The notes: generated by a model not told the origin, from the letters alone. A DNA stretch of 64,000 nucleotides from Amphritea sp. 1_MG-2023 (GCF_030547545.1 NZ_JAUOQE010000013.1:1-64000); one strand, 5' to 3'; positions 25,740-35,771 are shown, numbered from the stretch's first letter. Translations and numbers: made by a program.

Positions 25740-27614
25740 ATGAACAACCCTCTATCAACGATTCAACCCGCACAAGTGGGGCTGTGGCTGCTCGGTTTTT
25801 TATTCATTCCAGCGACCCTATTCTTTCAGCCAAACTTAGGCGGTGAGGGAATGTCCATTTCGCACAATATTAGCGTCTGGATTGGCGCGGTTGTTGTCAT
25901 CTCTAGCGCCCTGCTACTGATGTTAAAAACCAAACAGTTTCGTTATCCAAAATACTGGTTGGCGATGGCCGCCCTGCCCATCAGCATGATCATACTGGGT
26001 TTTATCGTCAATAACGTCCTGCCCACCGAATGGCTGTTTCGACAGCTATATATTTTAGGCGGCTTTGTCTTTCTAATGGCGCTATTTCAGTTTCGCTTTA
26101 CCCCGCGAGATATCGAACGCGGGCTGATGCTTGTACTGCTGTGCGGCAGCATTCATGCCCTTTACGGTATCTCACAAATTTTCTGGCCTAATATTCTGAC
26201 CTCCTTCATCACACCGAGCCGAAACGTTCCCTACAGTACCTTTCAACAAATCAATATTCATGCCTCATTTCAGGCAACCGTTTTGATGATCGGCGTTTAC
26301 CTGCTGAGCCGACCCGTCAGCCTAACACGCTCACCATTGTTGACATCCATGCTACTTGTCAGCACCTTCCTGAGTAGTTTCATTGTGGCGTTTTCTGGCT
26401 CTCGGGTAGGGATAATCGGCGCCGCGGCCGGTCTCCTTATCCTTACACTTTGCCATTGGCAGTATTTTTGGAAACGTAAATCGCTAACGCTCGCGGTATT
26501 AGTGACAATAACCGCCGCGCTATTCATGGGCAGCCAAGGCATTGAACGTAGCTCCGGCAAACTCGGCGATCTCACGTCGCTAAACGAAGCCGGGGTCGCA
26601 CAATCAGGCTCAAATAGCCGTATTAATATCTATAACATTGCTATCGAACTGTTTCGTCAACAGCCCTTAAGCGGATATGGTATAGGCAGCTTTCAGAAGG
26701 TCTGGCATGATCAGAAGGTGGATTATCTAGACCGGTATCCCGAGGCTAACTTACCGCCGGAACGTCTAAGTCACCCGCACAATGAATTGATGTTCTGGCT
26801 GGTTGAGGGCGGACTTATCGCCGTGAGCGGCATTTTCATCTCGGTAGCCGCTATTCTGTATGCCGCCTTCCGCTGTGGCTGGCGACGCGGCCTAAGTTAT
26901 ACCGCCCTGTTATTGCCTATCGGCTTGCACACTCAAGTAGAGCTACCGTTTTATATCAGCAATATTCCTTGGTTTTTAATGCTGTTCTTGGTGTTCATCA
27001 TTTTGCATCATCGTCAACGCACACGTCGACTGAGATTGAGTCGTTCGGCTGAAATGACCATGGGGGTAATGGCGATCAGTCTTACTCTCGGGGTGACGGC
27101 GATCATGATTCAAACGGTACAGGCGAATCAGAGTATTATTCGCTTTCTCAACGGGCGGATGACGGAACCGATGCTGCTGCAACCGGCCCTGAATAATCCG
27201 TTTTTTCGGGATTCTGCCGAACTCTATCTGATGCGAACACTGCTACTGCGTGAACTCAACGCACAACAGGGTCAGTTTGCGCCGCAGTTTATCGAATGGG
27301 CGGAGCCCTATATTGAGTACACACCGATCCCTCAACTCTATATTGATCTGTCGCGTGCCTATCTAGCCATCGGCGATAAGCAAAACGCTCTGCGTAGCAT
27401 TGATGCGGGGCTGGCCCGCTATCCTAAACTCACGTCATTGCAGCAAAGTGCGCGACTGATTAAAGAGGCCGCCGCTGGCATGTCTAAAACACCGCCGCAA
27501 ACAGCGGATAATCAAGCCTCTAAGGTTTCAACAGCGAGCGTAACGAGCCAGCAGGTTAACGCACCAACTGCTGCAACTGCCCCAACCCAGCGGCAGGAAA
27601 CTCTAGCTCAATAA
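25740..27614 (+). CDS. PglL-family protein O-oligosaccharyltransferase (Wzy_C)
   Basis: A 624-residue protein with about 12 membrane helices. A periplasmic Wzy_C-type loop holds GYGIGSFQ, LSHPHNELMFW and the following helix EGGLIAV; HPHNE is the motif carrying the essential histidine of PglL/PilO oligosaccharyltransferases. A soluble C-terminal tail of TPR-like helices and a Ser/Thr/Gln-rich end complete it. Members move lipid-linked glycans onto serine or threonine of exported proteins such as pilins, at the periplasmic face. GAGG lies six bases before the ATG; TTG at 25737 is less likely. No pilin gene is adjacent. Its 3' end overlaps sixA by 59 bases, tail to tail. Confidence 0.83.
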   Translation: MNNPLSTIQPAQVGLWLLGFLFIPATLFFQPNLGGEGMSISHNISVWIGAVVVISSALLLMLKTKQFRYPKYWLAMAALPISMIILGFIVNNVLPTEWLFRQLYILGGFVFLMALFQFRFTPRDIERGLMLVLLCGSIHALYGISQIFWPNILTSFITPSRNVPYSTFQQINIHASFQATVLMIGVYLLSRPVSLTRSPLLTSMLLVSTFLSSFIVAFSGSRVGIIGAAAGLLILTLCHWQYFWKRKSLTLAVLVTITAALFMGSQGIERSSGKLGDLTSLNEAGVAQSGSNSRINIYNIAIELFRQQPLSGYGIGSFQKVWHDQKVDYLDRYPEANLPPERLSHPHNELMFWLVEGGLIAVSGIFISVAAILYAAFRCGWRRGLSYTALLLPIGLHTQVELPFYISNIPWFLMLFLVFIILHHRQRTRRLRLSRSAEMTMGVMAISLTLGVTAIMIQTVQANQSIIRFLNGRMTEPMLLQPALNNPFFRDSAELYLMRTLLLRELNAQQGQFAPQFIEWAEPYIEYTPIPQLYIDLSRAYLAIGDKQNALRSIDAGLARYPKLTSLQQSARLIKEAAAGMSKTPPQTADNQASKVSTASVTSQQVNAPTAATAPTQRQETLAQ

Positions 27615-28008
27615 CGGCCAAAGCACCGGGAAGCATCGGCTCAGGGTGCAAGACATGACCTTCACAGAGCAGTGACACGAGTTGTCCAATCAGAGGCTGA
27701 TGCGTGACTAGCATCAGCTTCTCATCGGTCTGCTGACTCAGCCAATCCAGTAGTTGTTGCGGTGAAGATTCCGGCGTCAACAGTGCTAGCGTCTCACACT
27801 CAAGCGAATGCACCTGCTGCACCAATTGAGCGGTTTGCAACGTGCGCAGATAAGGACTATGAACAATGCGCGAGACACCGTCGAGCAGCGATTCGTGCTG
27901 ATTAAGCATCTGCTGCACTCGCTGCCGTCCCTGTTCGCTTAGATGACGCAACTCATCACTCGGCGCGTCATAGCCCGCCTCACCGTGACGCATCAATAGT
28001 AACTGCAT
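27556..28008 (-). CDS. sixA: Phosphohistidine phosphatase SixA
   Basis: A 150-residue histidine phosphatase of the phosphoglycerate mutase fold. The RHG motif lies at residues 7-9 (LMRHGEA), the Arg of SPYLRTLQTAQ follows, and the second histidine is in LVTHQP. SixA removes phosphate from histidine of phosphotransfer proteins (ArcB HPt domain, PTSNtr) in E. coli. The ATG overlaps the gpsA stop (TGATG), so translation is coupled to gpsA. The 3' end overlaps the PglL-like gene by 59 bases on the opposite strand. Confidence 0.93.
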   Translation of the reverse strand: MQLLLMRHGEAGYDAPSDELRHLSEQGRQRVQQMLNQHESLLDGVSRIVHSPYLRTLQTAQLVQQVHSLECETLALLTPESSPQQLLDWLSQQTDEKLMLVTHQPLIGQLVSLLCEGHVLHPEPMLPGALAVIELEFPAAGLGQLQQLVR

Positions 28009-29039
28009 CAGCAGTCACTATCGCGCGGTAGAATGAACTCTACATCACTGCTCTGAGTATTCAGCATCATCATCTTGGCTACCTCAGACACGGGAGCCCC
28101 CTTAAAGACCACTTCATAAAGCCCACAAACCAGTGGCATATAGATCTCAAGAGCGTCCGCCTTCTCTTTGACATACCGCAGCGTATTAACGCCTTCAGCG
28201 ACTTCGCCCAACGCGGTGACCGCTTCATCGAGTGTTTTTCCCTCGCCTAGCGCATAGCCGACGCGATAATTACGGCTCAGGGGCGATGAACAAGTAACGA
28301 TCAGATCGCCCACCCCCGCCAAGCCCAAAAACGTCATCGGATTGGCGCCCAACTGCACAGCAAAACGACTCATCTCCGCCAGACTCCGCGTCATCAGCAT
28401 ACTCTTGGTGTTTTCCCCCATACCTAAAGCGGCACTAAGACCCGAGGCAATGGCATAAATATTTTTCAGCGTACCGCCCAATTCAACACCGTACATATCG
28501 CTGCTGGCATAGATACGGAAAAAAGCACAGTGAAGGATCTCCTGTACAGCGGTTCTGACCTGCTCACTCTCACTCGCAATCACCGTCGCGGTGAGTTGCT
28601 GTTGCGCAATCTCTTTCGCTAGGTTTGGTCCACTGATCACTCCGATCGGGTTAGCCGGTAATTCAGCCGCTAAGATTTGACTCATCAAACTAAAGGTTTT
28701 CGCTTCGATTCCCTTGGTCGTACTGACAACAATCTGTTCTGCAGTGATGAAAGGCTTTGCTTGCTGAATAACCTCTCTAAACGACTGACTCGGGATAGAG
28801 ACAAAAATAATGTTGGCTCCCTTCAGCGCCTGCTGCAGATCGGCGGTCGCCGTCACCTTAGCAGATAATTGACAGCCGGGAAGATAACGACTGTTTTCAT
28901 GCTGACGATTGATTTCTTCGGCGCGCGCAGCATCGCGCATCCATAAGCTCACATCGACCCCTTTACTGCCAATCAGGTTTGCTATTACAGTACCGAAGCT
29001 ACCGCCACCGAGTACTGAAACTTTTACCCTGTCCGTCAT
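28008..29039 (-). CDS. gpsA: Glycerol-3-phosphate dehydrogenase [NAD(P)+]
   Basis: A 343-residue cytosolic enzyme that reduces dihydroxyacetone phosphate to sn-glycerol-3-phosphate for phospholipid synthesis. The N-terminal Rossmann motif is GGGSFGT, and [16 protein letters not shown], the catalytic Lys in [12 protein letters not shown], and the substrate-binding [12 protein letters not shown] are all present. AAGGAA stands before the ATG. It is the first gene of a gpsA-sixA pair, a common gammaproteobacterial arrangement. Confidence 0.97.
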   Translation of the reverse strand: MTDRVKVSVLGGGSFGTVIANLIGSKGVDVSLWMRDAARAEEINRQHENSRYLPGCQLSAKVTATADLQQALKGANIIFVSIPSQSFREVIQQAKPFITAEQIVVSTTKGIEAKTFSLMSQILAAELPANPIGVISGPNLAKEIAQQQLTATVIASESEQVRTAVQEILHCAFFRIYASSDMYGVELGGTLKNIYAIASGLSAALGMGENTKSMLMTRSLAEMSRFAVQLGANPMTFLGLAGVGDLIVTCSSPLSRNYRVGYALGEGKTLDEAVTALGEVAEGVNTLRYVKEKADALEIYMPLVCGLYEVVFKGAPVSEVAKMMMLNTQSSDVEFILPRDSDC

Positions 29040-29075
29040 CAGAGATTCCTTACCTATATATTCAAAGCGTTGTCA

Positions 29076-29108
29076 CAAAAACACGCCTAAAGAATCGAGT
29101 CTTTAGGC
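29076..29108 (-). terminator. Terminator after the small membrane protein gene
   Basis: On the minus strand GCCTAAAGA pairs with TCTTTAGGC (nine bp) around a six-base loop and is followed by GTGTTTTTG. It ends the transcript of the gene at 29133-29360, just before the gpsA promoter region. Confidence 0.82.
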
Positions 29109-29132
29109 ACCACTGAAGTTATCGGAGTGATA

Positions 29133-29360
29133 TTAGTCTGACCTCGGATTATGCTTCTCATCCAGCGAATCTAATAATTTATTCACCCCAAAAAACAAAA
29201 ATTTAACCACAAAATAGCCCACCACGGCTAACAAGCCAAACAGCACCGCCACGCTACTATCACCGGTGCGTTGATAACCATTCACCGCAATAAAAACGAA
29301 AAACAAACTCACCACGATCGATAGCACCTGACTAATCAGGCCGGTTTTATGCTTATCCAT
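29133..29360 (-). CDS. Small inner-membrane protein, two helices, unknown function
   Basis: A 75-residue protein with two hydrophobic segments (LISQVLSIVVSLFFVFIAV and VAVLFGLLAVVGYFVVKFLFF, about residues 7-26 and 36-57) and charged ends. No family was recognised with confidence. AGAGGAT lies five bases before the chosen ATG; a longer frame starting at 29393 lacks a site. It lies 48 bases downstream of selO on the same strand and may be co-transcribed with it. Confidence 0.7.
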   Translation of the reverse strand: MDKHKTGLISQVLSIVVSLFFVFIAVNGYQRTGDSSVAVLFGLLAVVGYFVVKFLFFGVNKLLDSLDEKHNPRSD

Positions 29361-29408
29361 GAGATCCTCTTTAGTGTTAATCATGATGCTCATCAGGCTC
29401 TGTACAGG

Positions 29409-30848
29409 TCAAGATGAACAACTGAGTGAGACGTTATTCTCACTCTTAGGAGGCGCTTGAGCATAACGATTCAACGGCACCTCAAAGGGCTGCTTCAATG
29501 TCGCATGCAGCTGTGCTAGTTCACTAAAATCGCCCTGCTCGGCCCGCTCAATCACGGCTTGAGCCAGATAATTACGTAGTATAACCCGAGGATTATGTTG
29601 TGCCATCACTGCAGCGGCATTTGCCGTGATACGATCACGATAATCACGATACCAAGCGGCAAAGCGATCTGATGCACCTAATAGCGTCATTAACGGCTCG
29701 CTATCACCCCGTTGAGCTTGCTCTAGCGCTAAAAAGGCAATCGAATAATCCGCCTTTTGTTGTTCCAGCAGCTGCAGAAAGGTATCAATCAGTGCTCCAT
29801 CCTGTTGGGTTCTACCCTCCATCCCTAAGCGCTTCTTCATCAACTCGGTATAGGCTATGCCGTAAACGGGCTGAAAACGCTGCAGCGCCGCTTCGAGGTC
29901 AGACTGTTTGATCAGTCCACTCAACGTCTGAGCCAAGCAGACGCAGTTCCACAATGCGATCGAGGGCTGCTGTTGAAAAGCGTAACGGCCCCGATCATCG
30001 GTACGATTACAACGATAGTCAGGCTGATACTGATCCAGAAAACCGAATGGGCCATAATCAAGAGTCACGCCGATAATCGACATATTGTCGGTATTCATGA
30101 CTCCGTGACAAAACCCGAACGCCTGCCAACGCGCCACTAACTGCGCCGTGCGTTCGACGACTTCGGCAAACATCGTCAAGTATGGGTTGGATTGTTCCAC
30201 CGCTTGAGGGTAATGATGCTCAATAACAAAATCAGCTAACCGCTTTAACTGCTCGGACTGACGACTGTAATAACAGTATTCAAAATGACCAAAACGGATA
30301 TGGCTAGGACTCATACGCACCATCGCGGCAGCCAATTCGATCGATTCCCGATAGATTTGAGTTTCACTACCGATAATACACAGCGCCCGAGTGGTGGGCA
30401 CATCGAGTGCTGCTAACGCTTCACTACAAAGATATTCCCGAATCACCGAGCGTAAGGCAGCACGGCCATCACCATGACGCGAGTAAGGCGTCTTGCCACT
30501 GCCTTTAAGCTGTAATTCCCAACGTTGTCCATCGGTGCCGACAAGATCGCCGAGCAGTAACGCGCGACCATCCCCGAGTTGCGGTGTATAGCCACCAAAC
30601 TGATGCCCAGCATAAACCGATGCGAGCGGCTCACTACCGCTAAGCAAACGTTGGCCACTGAAATATTCACTCAGCGTTTGCGCCGATGTCTGACAGGGAT
30701 CTAAGCCAATCTGCTTCGCCGCCGCCGTACTGAACGCGATTAGATAAGGGTTTTTAAGCGGCTGAGGGGCAACCGATTGATAAAACGCTGCCGGCAGTTG
30801 CCGAAAGCGGTTATCGAGATGTAATTGATTCAAGCCTAGCCATGTCAT
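29409..30848 (-). CDS. selO: Protein AMPylase SelO (YdiU)
   Basis: A 479-residue pseudokinase-fold protein. SelO transfers AMP to serine, threonine or tyrosine of proteins and is linked to redox stress. The conserved QLGDGRA, ELQLKGSGKTPYSRHGDGRA (Lys and Asp binding nucleotide), SIREYL-like VIREYLCSEA, HGVMNTDNMS and LDYGPFGFLD segments are all present. The C terminus ends SCSS, with cysteine where the eukaryotic enzyme has selenocysteine. The gene is on the minus strand, 20 bases after rhlB, so co-transcription is likely. Confidence 0.95.
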   Translation of the reverse strand: MTWLGLNQLHLDNRFRQLPAAFYQSVAPQPLKNPYLIAFSTAAAKQIGLDPCQTSAQTLSEYFSGQRLLSGSEPLASVYAGHQFGGYTPQLGDGRALLLGDLVGTDGQRWELQLKGSGKTPYSRHGDGRAALRSVIREYLCSEALAALDVPTTRALCIIGSETQIYRESIELAAAMVRMSPSHIRFGHFEYCYYSRQSEQLKRLADFVIEHHYPQAVEQSNPYLTMFAEVVERTAQLVARWQAFGFCHGVMNTDNMSIIGVTLDYGPFGFLDQYQPDYRCNRTDDRGRYAFQQQPSIALWNCVCLAQTLSGLIKQSDLEAALQRFQPVYGIAYTELMKKRLGMEGRTQQDGALIDTFLQLLEQQKADYSIAFLALEQAQRGDSEPLMTLLGASDRFAAWYRDYRDRITANAAAVMAQHNPRVILRNYLAQAVIERAEQGDFSELAQLHATLKQPFEVPLNRYAQAPPKSENNVSLSCSS

Positions 30849-30867
30849 GATGCGTTACACCGTCAGG

Positions 30868-32316
30868 CTACACCGCTTCAAGCAAGTTGGGGTCCGGATA
30901 AACGCATTTCATTTTCACCCCAGCCACGGTTTCAATTTCAGGTAATAAAAACGCATCATCTTCCGTTGCAAAGCTAATCGATGTGCCTGTGGTGCCCGCT
31001 CGACCGGTACGGCCAATACGGTGAACATAGTCATCGGCATCTTCAGGCAATGAATAGTTGATCACATGACTGACACCATCCACATGAATACCACGACCGG
31101 CAACATCGGTGGCAACGAGGATATTGATCTTGCCACTACGGAAATCTTCCAACGTCTTCACTCGCTTCTGCTGAGTAATTTCACCGGACATCAATGCCGC
31201 TTTCAAGCCATCTTTCTGTAGCCGGTCAGCCAGCCGTCGAGTTTCATCACGGCGATTACCGAAGACAATCACTCGCTCTAACTGATTCAGTTGCATAAAG
31301 TTACGCAGCAACTTGTATTTATCCTGACGCGAGACGAGATAGACTAACTGTTCTACCGAATCAGTACTCTTCTGCTCTGGCGCAATCTCGATGACCTTCG
31401 CATCGACGGTCCATTGACGCGCCAGACTCATCACATCATCGGTAAAAGTGGCACTGTACAGGAGGGTTTGACGATCGCCCTTTCTCGGCGTGTGGCGGAT
31501 AATAGTGCGTACATCAGGAATAAAGCCCATGCTCAACATGCGATCAGCCTCATCGAGCACCAGTACTTCAACATCCCCGAGATCAACATCGGATGAACGG
31601 ACAAAGTCGATTAAACGGCCGGGGGTTGCCACCAAAATATCCACGGAACGCGCCGCCAATTGCTTGCGTTGACGATCATAATCCATGCCGCCCACCAAGG
31701 CCACGACGCCGATATTCGCATATTTGCCCATCTCTTCAGCATCGGAGGCAATTTGCAACGCCAGTTCCCGAGTCGGGGCAATAATCAATGCCCGAGGCAC
31801 CCCTTTAGCCGCTTTATACTCCAACGGATAATCCAATAGGTCGGTGATAATACTGATCAGAAAGGCCGCTGTTTTACCGGTACCGGTCTGCGCTTTACCA
31901 ATAATATCCCGTCCTTCAAGCGATTCGATCAGCGTGGCTCTCTGAATATCGGAACAATATTGGAAATTAAGATCGGCAATGGCATGCATCACATCATCCG
32001 GCAGATCAAAATCATGGAATCGTTGCTTACCCTCAGCCGGCGCTACCGCAAAGTCTTCACGGCGCCAAGCCTGCATGGGCTTGGCCGTCACCGTCGACTG
32101 TCGAGCAGAATTACCTTTATTAACACGATCCGTCTCCTTGGATTTTGGCTTGCTACGGTCAGCTTTGCCCTGAGAGGCCCTAGCATTGACTGACTTAGTC
32201 GCTTGCTGAGGTTTATCAGGGCTTGCTTGTGTGAGGTTCGGCTTAACGGCCGTCGGTTCAGTTTTTAAAGACGACTTATCGTCTGAGCGCTTAAATAATT
32301 TCTTTAACAAAGTCAT
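30868..32316 (-). CDS. rhlB: ATP-dependent RNA helicase RhlB
   Basis: A 482-residue DEAD-box helicase, a partner of RNase E in the RNA degradosome of other gammaproteobacteria. The first 110 or so residues are a charged, low-complexity extension (Lys/Ser/Thr-rich) as in Pseudomonas RhlB. Then come Q motif FQYCSDIQ, motif [21 protein letters not shown], and [10 protein letters not shown] in the second RecA domain. GGATAAGG precedes the ATG. It lies 24 bases downstream of dinG on the same strand. Confidence 0.93.
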   Translation of the reverse strand: MTLLKKLFKRSDDKSSLKTEPTAVKPNLTQASPDKPQQATKSVNARASQGKADRSKPKSKETDRVNKGNSARQSTVTAKPMQAWRREDFAVAPAEGKQRFHDFDLPDDVMHAIADLNFQYCSDIQRATLIESLEGRDIIGKAQTGTGKTAAFLISIITDLLDYPLEYKAAKGVPRALIIAPTRELALQIASDAEEMGKYANIGVVALVGGMDYDRQRKQLAARSVDILVATPGRLIDFVRSSDVDLGDVEVLVLDEADRMLSMGFIPDVRTIIRHTPRKGDRQTLLYSATFTDDVMSLARQWTVDAKVIEIAPEQKSTDSVEQLVYLVSRQDKYKLLRNFMQLNQLERVIVFGNRRDETRRLADRLQKDGLKAALMSGEITQQKRVKTLEDFRSGKINILVATDVAGRGIHVDGVSHVINYSLPEDADDYVHRIGRTGRAGTTGTSISFATEDDAFLLPEIETVAGVKMKCVYPDPNLLEAV

Positions 32317-32339
32317 ACCTTATCCGCTTAAGCGAACGG

Positions 32340-34460
32340 TTAGCTAATATTTCGTCGGAATGGCGGTAATGAATCGAGCAGTTGTCGGCCATAACGCTTA
32401 GTGACAACGCGCCGATCCAGTAGCACGATACGCCCCCTATCCTGCTCGGTGCGCAGTAACCGTCCCGCCGCTTGAGTTAAACGTACCGAGGCCATCGGTA
32501 CCGACCATTCCATAAAAGGGTTGCCACCTTGCTGTTGTATCCACTCAGCCATGGTAGCATCCACCGGATCATCCGGCACACTGAAGGGGATTTTGGTGAT
32601 AATGACTTCGGTCAAATAATCACCGGGCAGATCCACCCCCTCAGTAAAAGAAGCGAGACCAAAAATAACACTGCCTCGCCCTGCATCAATTTCGCTTTTA
32701 TGACGTTTTAGTATTTCATTTTTACTAAAATCGCCTTGTGATAGCACCCTATTGTTGAGCTTTTCGTCGAGACTGGCAAGCACTGATCTCATTTGCCGCC
32801 AAGAGCTGAACAATACCAATGTGCCTGAATCCGTCTGCAAATGCGTATTCAAGTAGTCAGTAACGGCCTGTGTATGCAGTTCTGGGTCATTGGCTTCAAC
32901 CTTCATCGGCGGCACGTAGAGCTCAGCGGCATGATAATGATCAAACGGGCTAGCTAAACTGAAGCAAGGCGTATCAGCCGGCAATCCGAGATCGACCAAT
33001 AGCCGATCGAAGCGCCCCAGCGCGGTCAGTGTCGCTGACGTAATGACGGCAGCATAACAGTGCTGCCAGAGATTCATGTGTAGCATCTCTGCGGCAGACA
33101 CCGGTGCAGTGCTGCACTCAAAATCATAACCTTGTGTGGTTTCTGCTAAGCTAATCCAACGTGCTGTTGGCGTACTATTCGCCGCATCAACATGCCCCAT
33201 CGAACGGCCCAGCCCAGTAATATTCTGCAGCCGAGCCACCATCATACCGACTCGGGGATACCAGGTTTCAGCCGCCTGACGATCAATCCCGCCTTCACCA
33301 TCCAACGATTCTTTGAGCAGATCGAGTATCATCTCCATCTTCGTCGCCATGCGAGCGGCTAAATGCTCAACCTGCAAACCGAACTGTTTAACCGCATCAG
33401 GGACAACACCGCTGGGATAACGAAAACGCTCTTTAGGACGACTAAACGAATCGTCCATTAAGATAGGCCGGATAAGCTCGGCCCAGTTATTCAGCACCAC
33501 TTGTAGATCTTGCATCGGTTGACGTTGCTGCTCAATGTAGTCGCTCATCAATTGCGGGCGACCACTCTGCTCTAGCATCTTATCTAGCTGCTTTAAGGTA
33601 CTCGCGAGCCAGCGTTCGGTGGATTTAAGGCGCAAATTAAATGAAAAGTGACCACTGGCCTTATCGGATAGATGATGACCTTCATCAAAGATGTAGATGG
33701 TTTCAGCCGGATCCGGCAGAATAGCCCCGCCACCTAAAGCAAGATCAGCCAAGACGATATCGTGATTGGCAATCACACACTCCACCTGATCGAGATCTTT
33801 GCGGGCCTTAAAGAAACTACAGGCTGAGAAGTTACTGCAACGTCGGTTAGTACATTGCAGGTGATCACTGGTGAGCGGATACCAGTCTTGCTCACTGATA
33901 TCTTGCGTCAGATTATCGCGATCACCATCCCAACGCCCTGATGCAAATTCGTTTAATAGGCTTTTATAGAACTCGACCGTTTCAGTGTCCATACGCAAGG
34001 ACTGTTCATCTTCATACAACGCCTGCTGCCCAGTCCCACCATGCGCATCGAGATGTTGCTCCGCCTTACTAATACAGAAATACCGCCCTCGCCCTTTAGC
34101 TAATCCATAGGTCACGGAAAGCCCCGCATGCTCGGCGACTTCAGGCAGATCTTTATGTAATAGCTGCTCCTGCAACGCAACGGTCGCCGTCGATAAAACC
34201 ACCTTTTTGCCTTTCGCCTTAGCAATCGGTAAGGCGGCCAGCAGATAACCGATCGTCTTGCCGGTACCGGTGCCCGCTTCAATAACGCTGACATGTTGCT
34301 CGCCTAAGCGGTGCGACTTATCATCCTCAAGAATCGCCCCCAGTACTTTAGCAACTTCAGCAATCATCTGCTTTTGACCCAAACGAGGCTTAAGCTGACG
34401 GCTCTCCAGAAAGCGTCGGTACGCCCCCTGTATCTCTTTTTTAATCTCTTCTGAAAGCAC
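32340..34460 (-). CDS. dinG: ATP-dependent DNA helicase DinG
   Basis: A 706-residue XPD-like helicase that unwinds DNA and RNA-DNA hybrids in repair and transcription-replication conflicts. Walker A is EAGTGTGKT, the DEAH-like box is IFDEGHH, and four cysteines of the [4Fe-4S] domain are seen in GRGRYFC, HLQC, RRC and FSAC. The C-terminal motif QAAGRLLR is present. dinG is an SOS gene in E. coli; here the nearest LexA box lies 48 bases upstream (34508-34523), supporting the same control. It leads a run dinG-rhlB-selO and is divergent from lexA. Confidence 0.94.
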   Translation of the reverse strand: MLSEEIKKEIQGAYRRFLESRQLKPRLGQKQMIAEVAKVLGAILEDDKSHRLGEQHVSVIEAGTGTGKTIGYLLAALPIAKAKGKKVVLSTATVALQEQLLHKDLPEVAEHAGLSVTYGLAKGRGRYFCISKAEQHLDAHGGTGQQALYEDEQSLRMDTETVEFYKSLLNEFASGRWDGDRDNLTQDISEQDWYPLTSDHLQCTNRRCSNFSACSFFKARKDLDQVECVIANHDIVLADLALGGGAILPDPAETIYIFDEGHHLSDKASGHFSFNLRLKSTERWLASTLKQLDKMLEQSGRPQLMSDYIEQQRQPMQDLQVVLNNWAELIRPILMDDSFSRPKERFRYPSGVVPDAVKQFGLQVEHLAARMATKMEMILDLLKESLDGEGGIDRQAAETWYPRVGMMVARLQNITGLGRSMGHVDAANSTPTARWISLAETTQGYDFECSTAPVSAAEMLHMNLWQHCYAAVITSATLTALGRFDRLLVDLGLPADTPCFSLASPFDHYHAAELYVPPMKVEANDPELHTQAVTDYLNTHLQTDSGTLVLFSSWRQMRSVLASLDEKLNNRVLSQGDFSKNEILKRHKSEIDAGRGSVIFGLASFTEGVDLPGDYLTEVIITKIPFSVPDDPVDATMAEWIQQQGGNPFMEWSVPMASVRLTQAAGRLLRTEQDRGRIVLLDRRVVTKRYGRQLLDSLPPFRRNIS

Positions 34461-34507
34461 CTAAACGGCCCTAATACGCTGTAACGACGCACATTTTAGC
34501 AATAATA

Positions 34508-34523
34508 CTGGATAAATAGACAG
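34508..34523. promoter_or_regulatory. LexA box 1, near dinG
   Basis: CTGGATAAATAGACAG fits CTG-N10-CAG with one change from CTGT-N8-ACAG. It lies 48 bases upstream of the dinG start on the opposite side from lexA and probably controls dinG. Confidence 0.8.
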
Positions 34524-34547
34524 AAAAATGTTTACAAAGTACAAATA

Positions 34548-34563
34548 CTGTATATAGTTACAG
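34548..34563. promoter_or_regulatory. LexA box 2
   Basis: CTGTATATAGTTACAG has the full CTGT-N8-ACAG consensus of the E. coli-type SOS box. It lies 28 bases before the lexA start. Confidence 0.9.
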
Positions 34564-34566
34564 CTA

Positions 34567-34582
34567 CTGGATAAAGATACAG
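34567..34582. promoter_or_regulatory. LexA box 3
   Basis: CTGGATAAAGATACAG fits CTG-N10-CAG with a G in the fourth position. It lies nine bases before the lexA start codon and three bases after box 2, resembling the paired boxes of E. coli lexA. Confidence 0.85.
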
Positions 34583-34590
34583 AGTTCATC

Positions 34591-35196
34591 ATGAAACTGA
34601 CAAAACGCCAAACAGATGTACTTGAATGCATTAAACACTGCATCAGCACAACAGGTTACCCGCCTACTCGAGCGGATATAGCCAAAGCCCTGGGGTTTAA
34701 ATCAGCCAACGCAGCTGAAGAGCACCTTAAAGCACTGGCACGTAAAGGCGCCATCGAAATGATTCCCGGTACGAGTCGCGGCATCCGGATTCCCGGATTC
34801 GATGACGAAGACCCCGGTCTACCGGTGGTGGGTCAAGTTGCCGCAGGCGAGCCAATCCTAGCGCAAGAGAATGTTGAGGAGCGGATTACTATCGCCTCCG
34901 ACTTTTTTCACCCGCCCGCTGATTATTTACTCCGCGTTCGCGGTACCAGCATGAAGAATATTGGCATTATGGATGGTGATCTGCTTGCGGTGCATCAGTG
35001 TCAGACGGCCAAAGACGGCGAAATTATTGTCGCCAGAATTGATAATGATGTCACGGTAAAACGCTTTAAACGAGAGGGTAATTTAGTCTACCTAATCGCA
35101 GAAAATGAAGAGTTCGAACCGATTGTGGTCGATCTACAAAAGCAAGAACTCTCAATTGAAGGCCTCAGCGTTGGGGTTATCAGAAGAGGACAGTAA
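34591..35196 (+). CDS. lexA: LexA repressor
   Basis: A 201-residue SOS repressor and self-cleaving protease. The N-terminal winged helix runs through residues about 1-65 ([12 protein letters not shown], then the recognition helix near [15 protein letters not shown]). The cleavage site is Ala85-Gly86 (QVAAGEP), and the catalytic pair is Ser120 ([10 protein letters not shown]) and Lys157 (VTVKRFK). All match E. coli with a shift of one. It is the first gene of lexA-sulA and is autoregulated through two boxes just upstream of its start. Confidence 0.98.
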   Translation: MKLTKRQTDVLECIKHCISTTGYPPTRADIAKALGFKSANAAEEHLKALARKGAIEMIPGTSRGIRIPGFDDEDPGLPVVGQVAAGEPILAQENVEERITIASDFFHPPADYLLRVRGTSMKNIGIMDGDLLAVHQCQTAKDGEIIVARIDNDVTVKRFKREGNLVYLIAENEEFEPIVVDLQKQELSIEGLSVGVIRRGQ

Positions 35197-35198
35197 TT

Positions 35199-35654
35199 AT
35201 GTTGCACGCAGTCAGTGGTCTTAATAGCTCAATCCCCGTATTGCCAGGCCTTATTCGCCCTGCAGCGGCACCCTCAACTCATCCAGCACTGGCCGGCAAA
35301 GTGACAGAGATCGTTTTGCAAGGTAGTGACTTAGGACAGATGACTATGCTGCTACCACTGTTAGCGCAACTCAGTAAAGATGATCGCTGGTTTGCTTGGA
35401 TAGCGCCGCCAGCCTCGCTGCCCAAGAACTTGTTGGAAGCGGCAGGTATTGATTTAAAGAAAGTCATGCTACTGCAGCCCGATCAGAACCATTCAACCTA
35501 TCAACTCGCCTGTCAGGCCCTCAAAGCCGGCACCTGTCACGCCGTTATCAGCTGGCCTGGTATCCTCAGCAATGAAGAACTCACAGGCCTAGAAGATGCA
35601 GCCCTTAACGGTCAGAGTCATGGCATCGTTATCCGCGATCGCCGACTGACATAA
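35199..35654 (+). CDS. sulA: SOS cell division inhibitor SulA
   Basis: A 151-residue protein of the SulA family, which binds FtsZ and blocks septum formation when DNA is damaged. Conserved segments are EIVLQGSDLGQMTMLLPLL, DDRWFAWIAPP and CHAVISWPG. The start lies two bases after the lexA stop, with AGAGGAC inside the end of lexA, so the two are one operon under LexA control, as in Pseudomonas. Confidence 0.92.
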   Translation: MLHAVSGLNSSIPVLPGLIRPAAAPSTHPALAGKVTEIVLQGSDLGQMTMLLPLLAQLSKDDRWFAWIAPPASLPKNLLEAAGIDLKKVMLLQPDQNHSTYQLACQALKAGTCHAVISWPGILSNEELTGLEDAALNGQSHGIVIRDRRLT

Positions 35655-35745
35655 GACAAATAACATCCGTCCTTCACGCAAGCAAACCAGCAGTCATAAA
35701 TAGACCGTCGTAAAGCGCCTGTATCGCGGCAAACGTAAGATAGAG

Positions 35746-35765
35746 AGATAGCGCTTAAGCTATCT
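35746..35765. terminator. Hairpin between sulA and a convergent hypothetical gene
   Basis: AGATAGC pairs with GCTATCT around a six-base loop, with TTCTA after it on the plus strand and TCTCTCTA on the minus. It is a weak candidate terminator for both genes. Confidence 0.5.
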
Positions 35766-35771
35766 TTCTAG

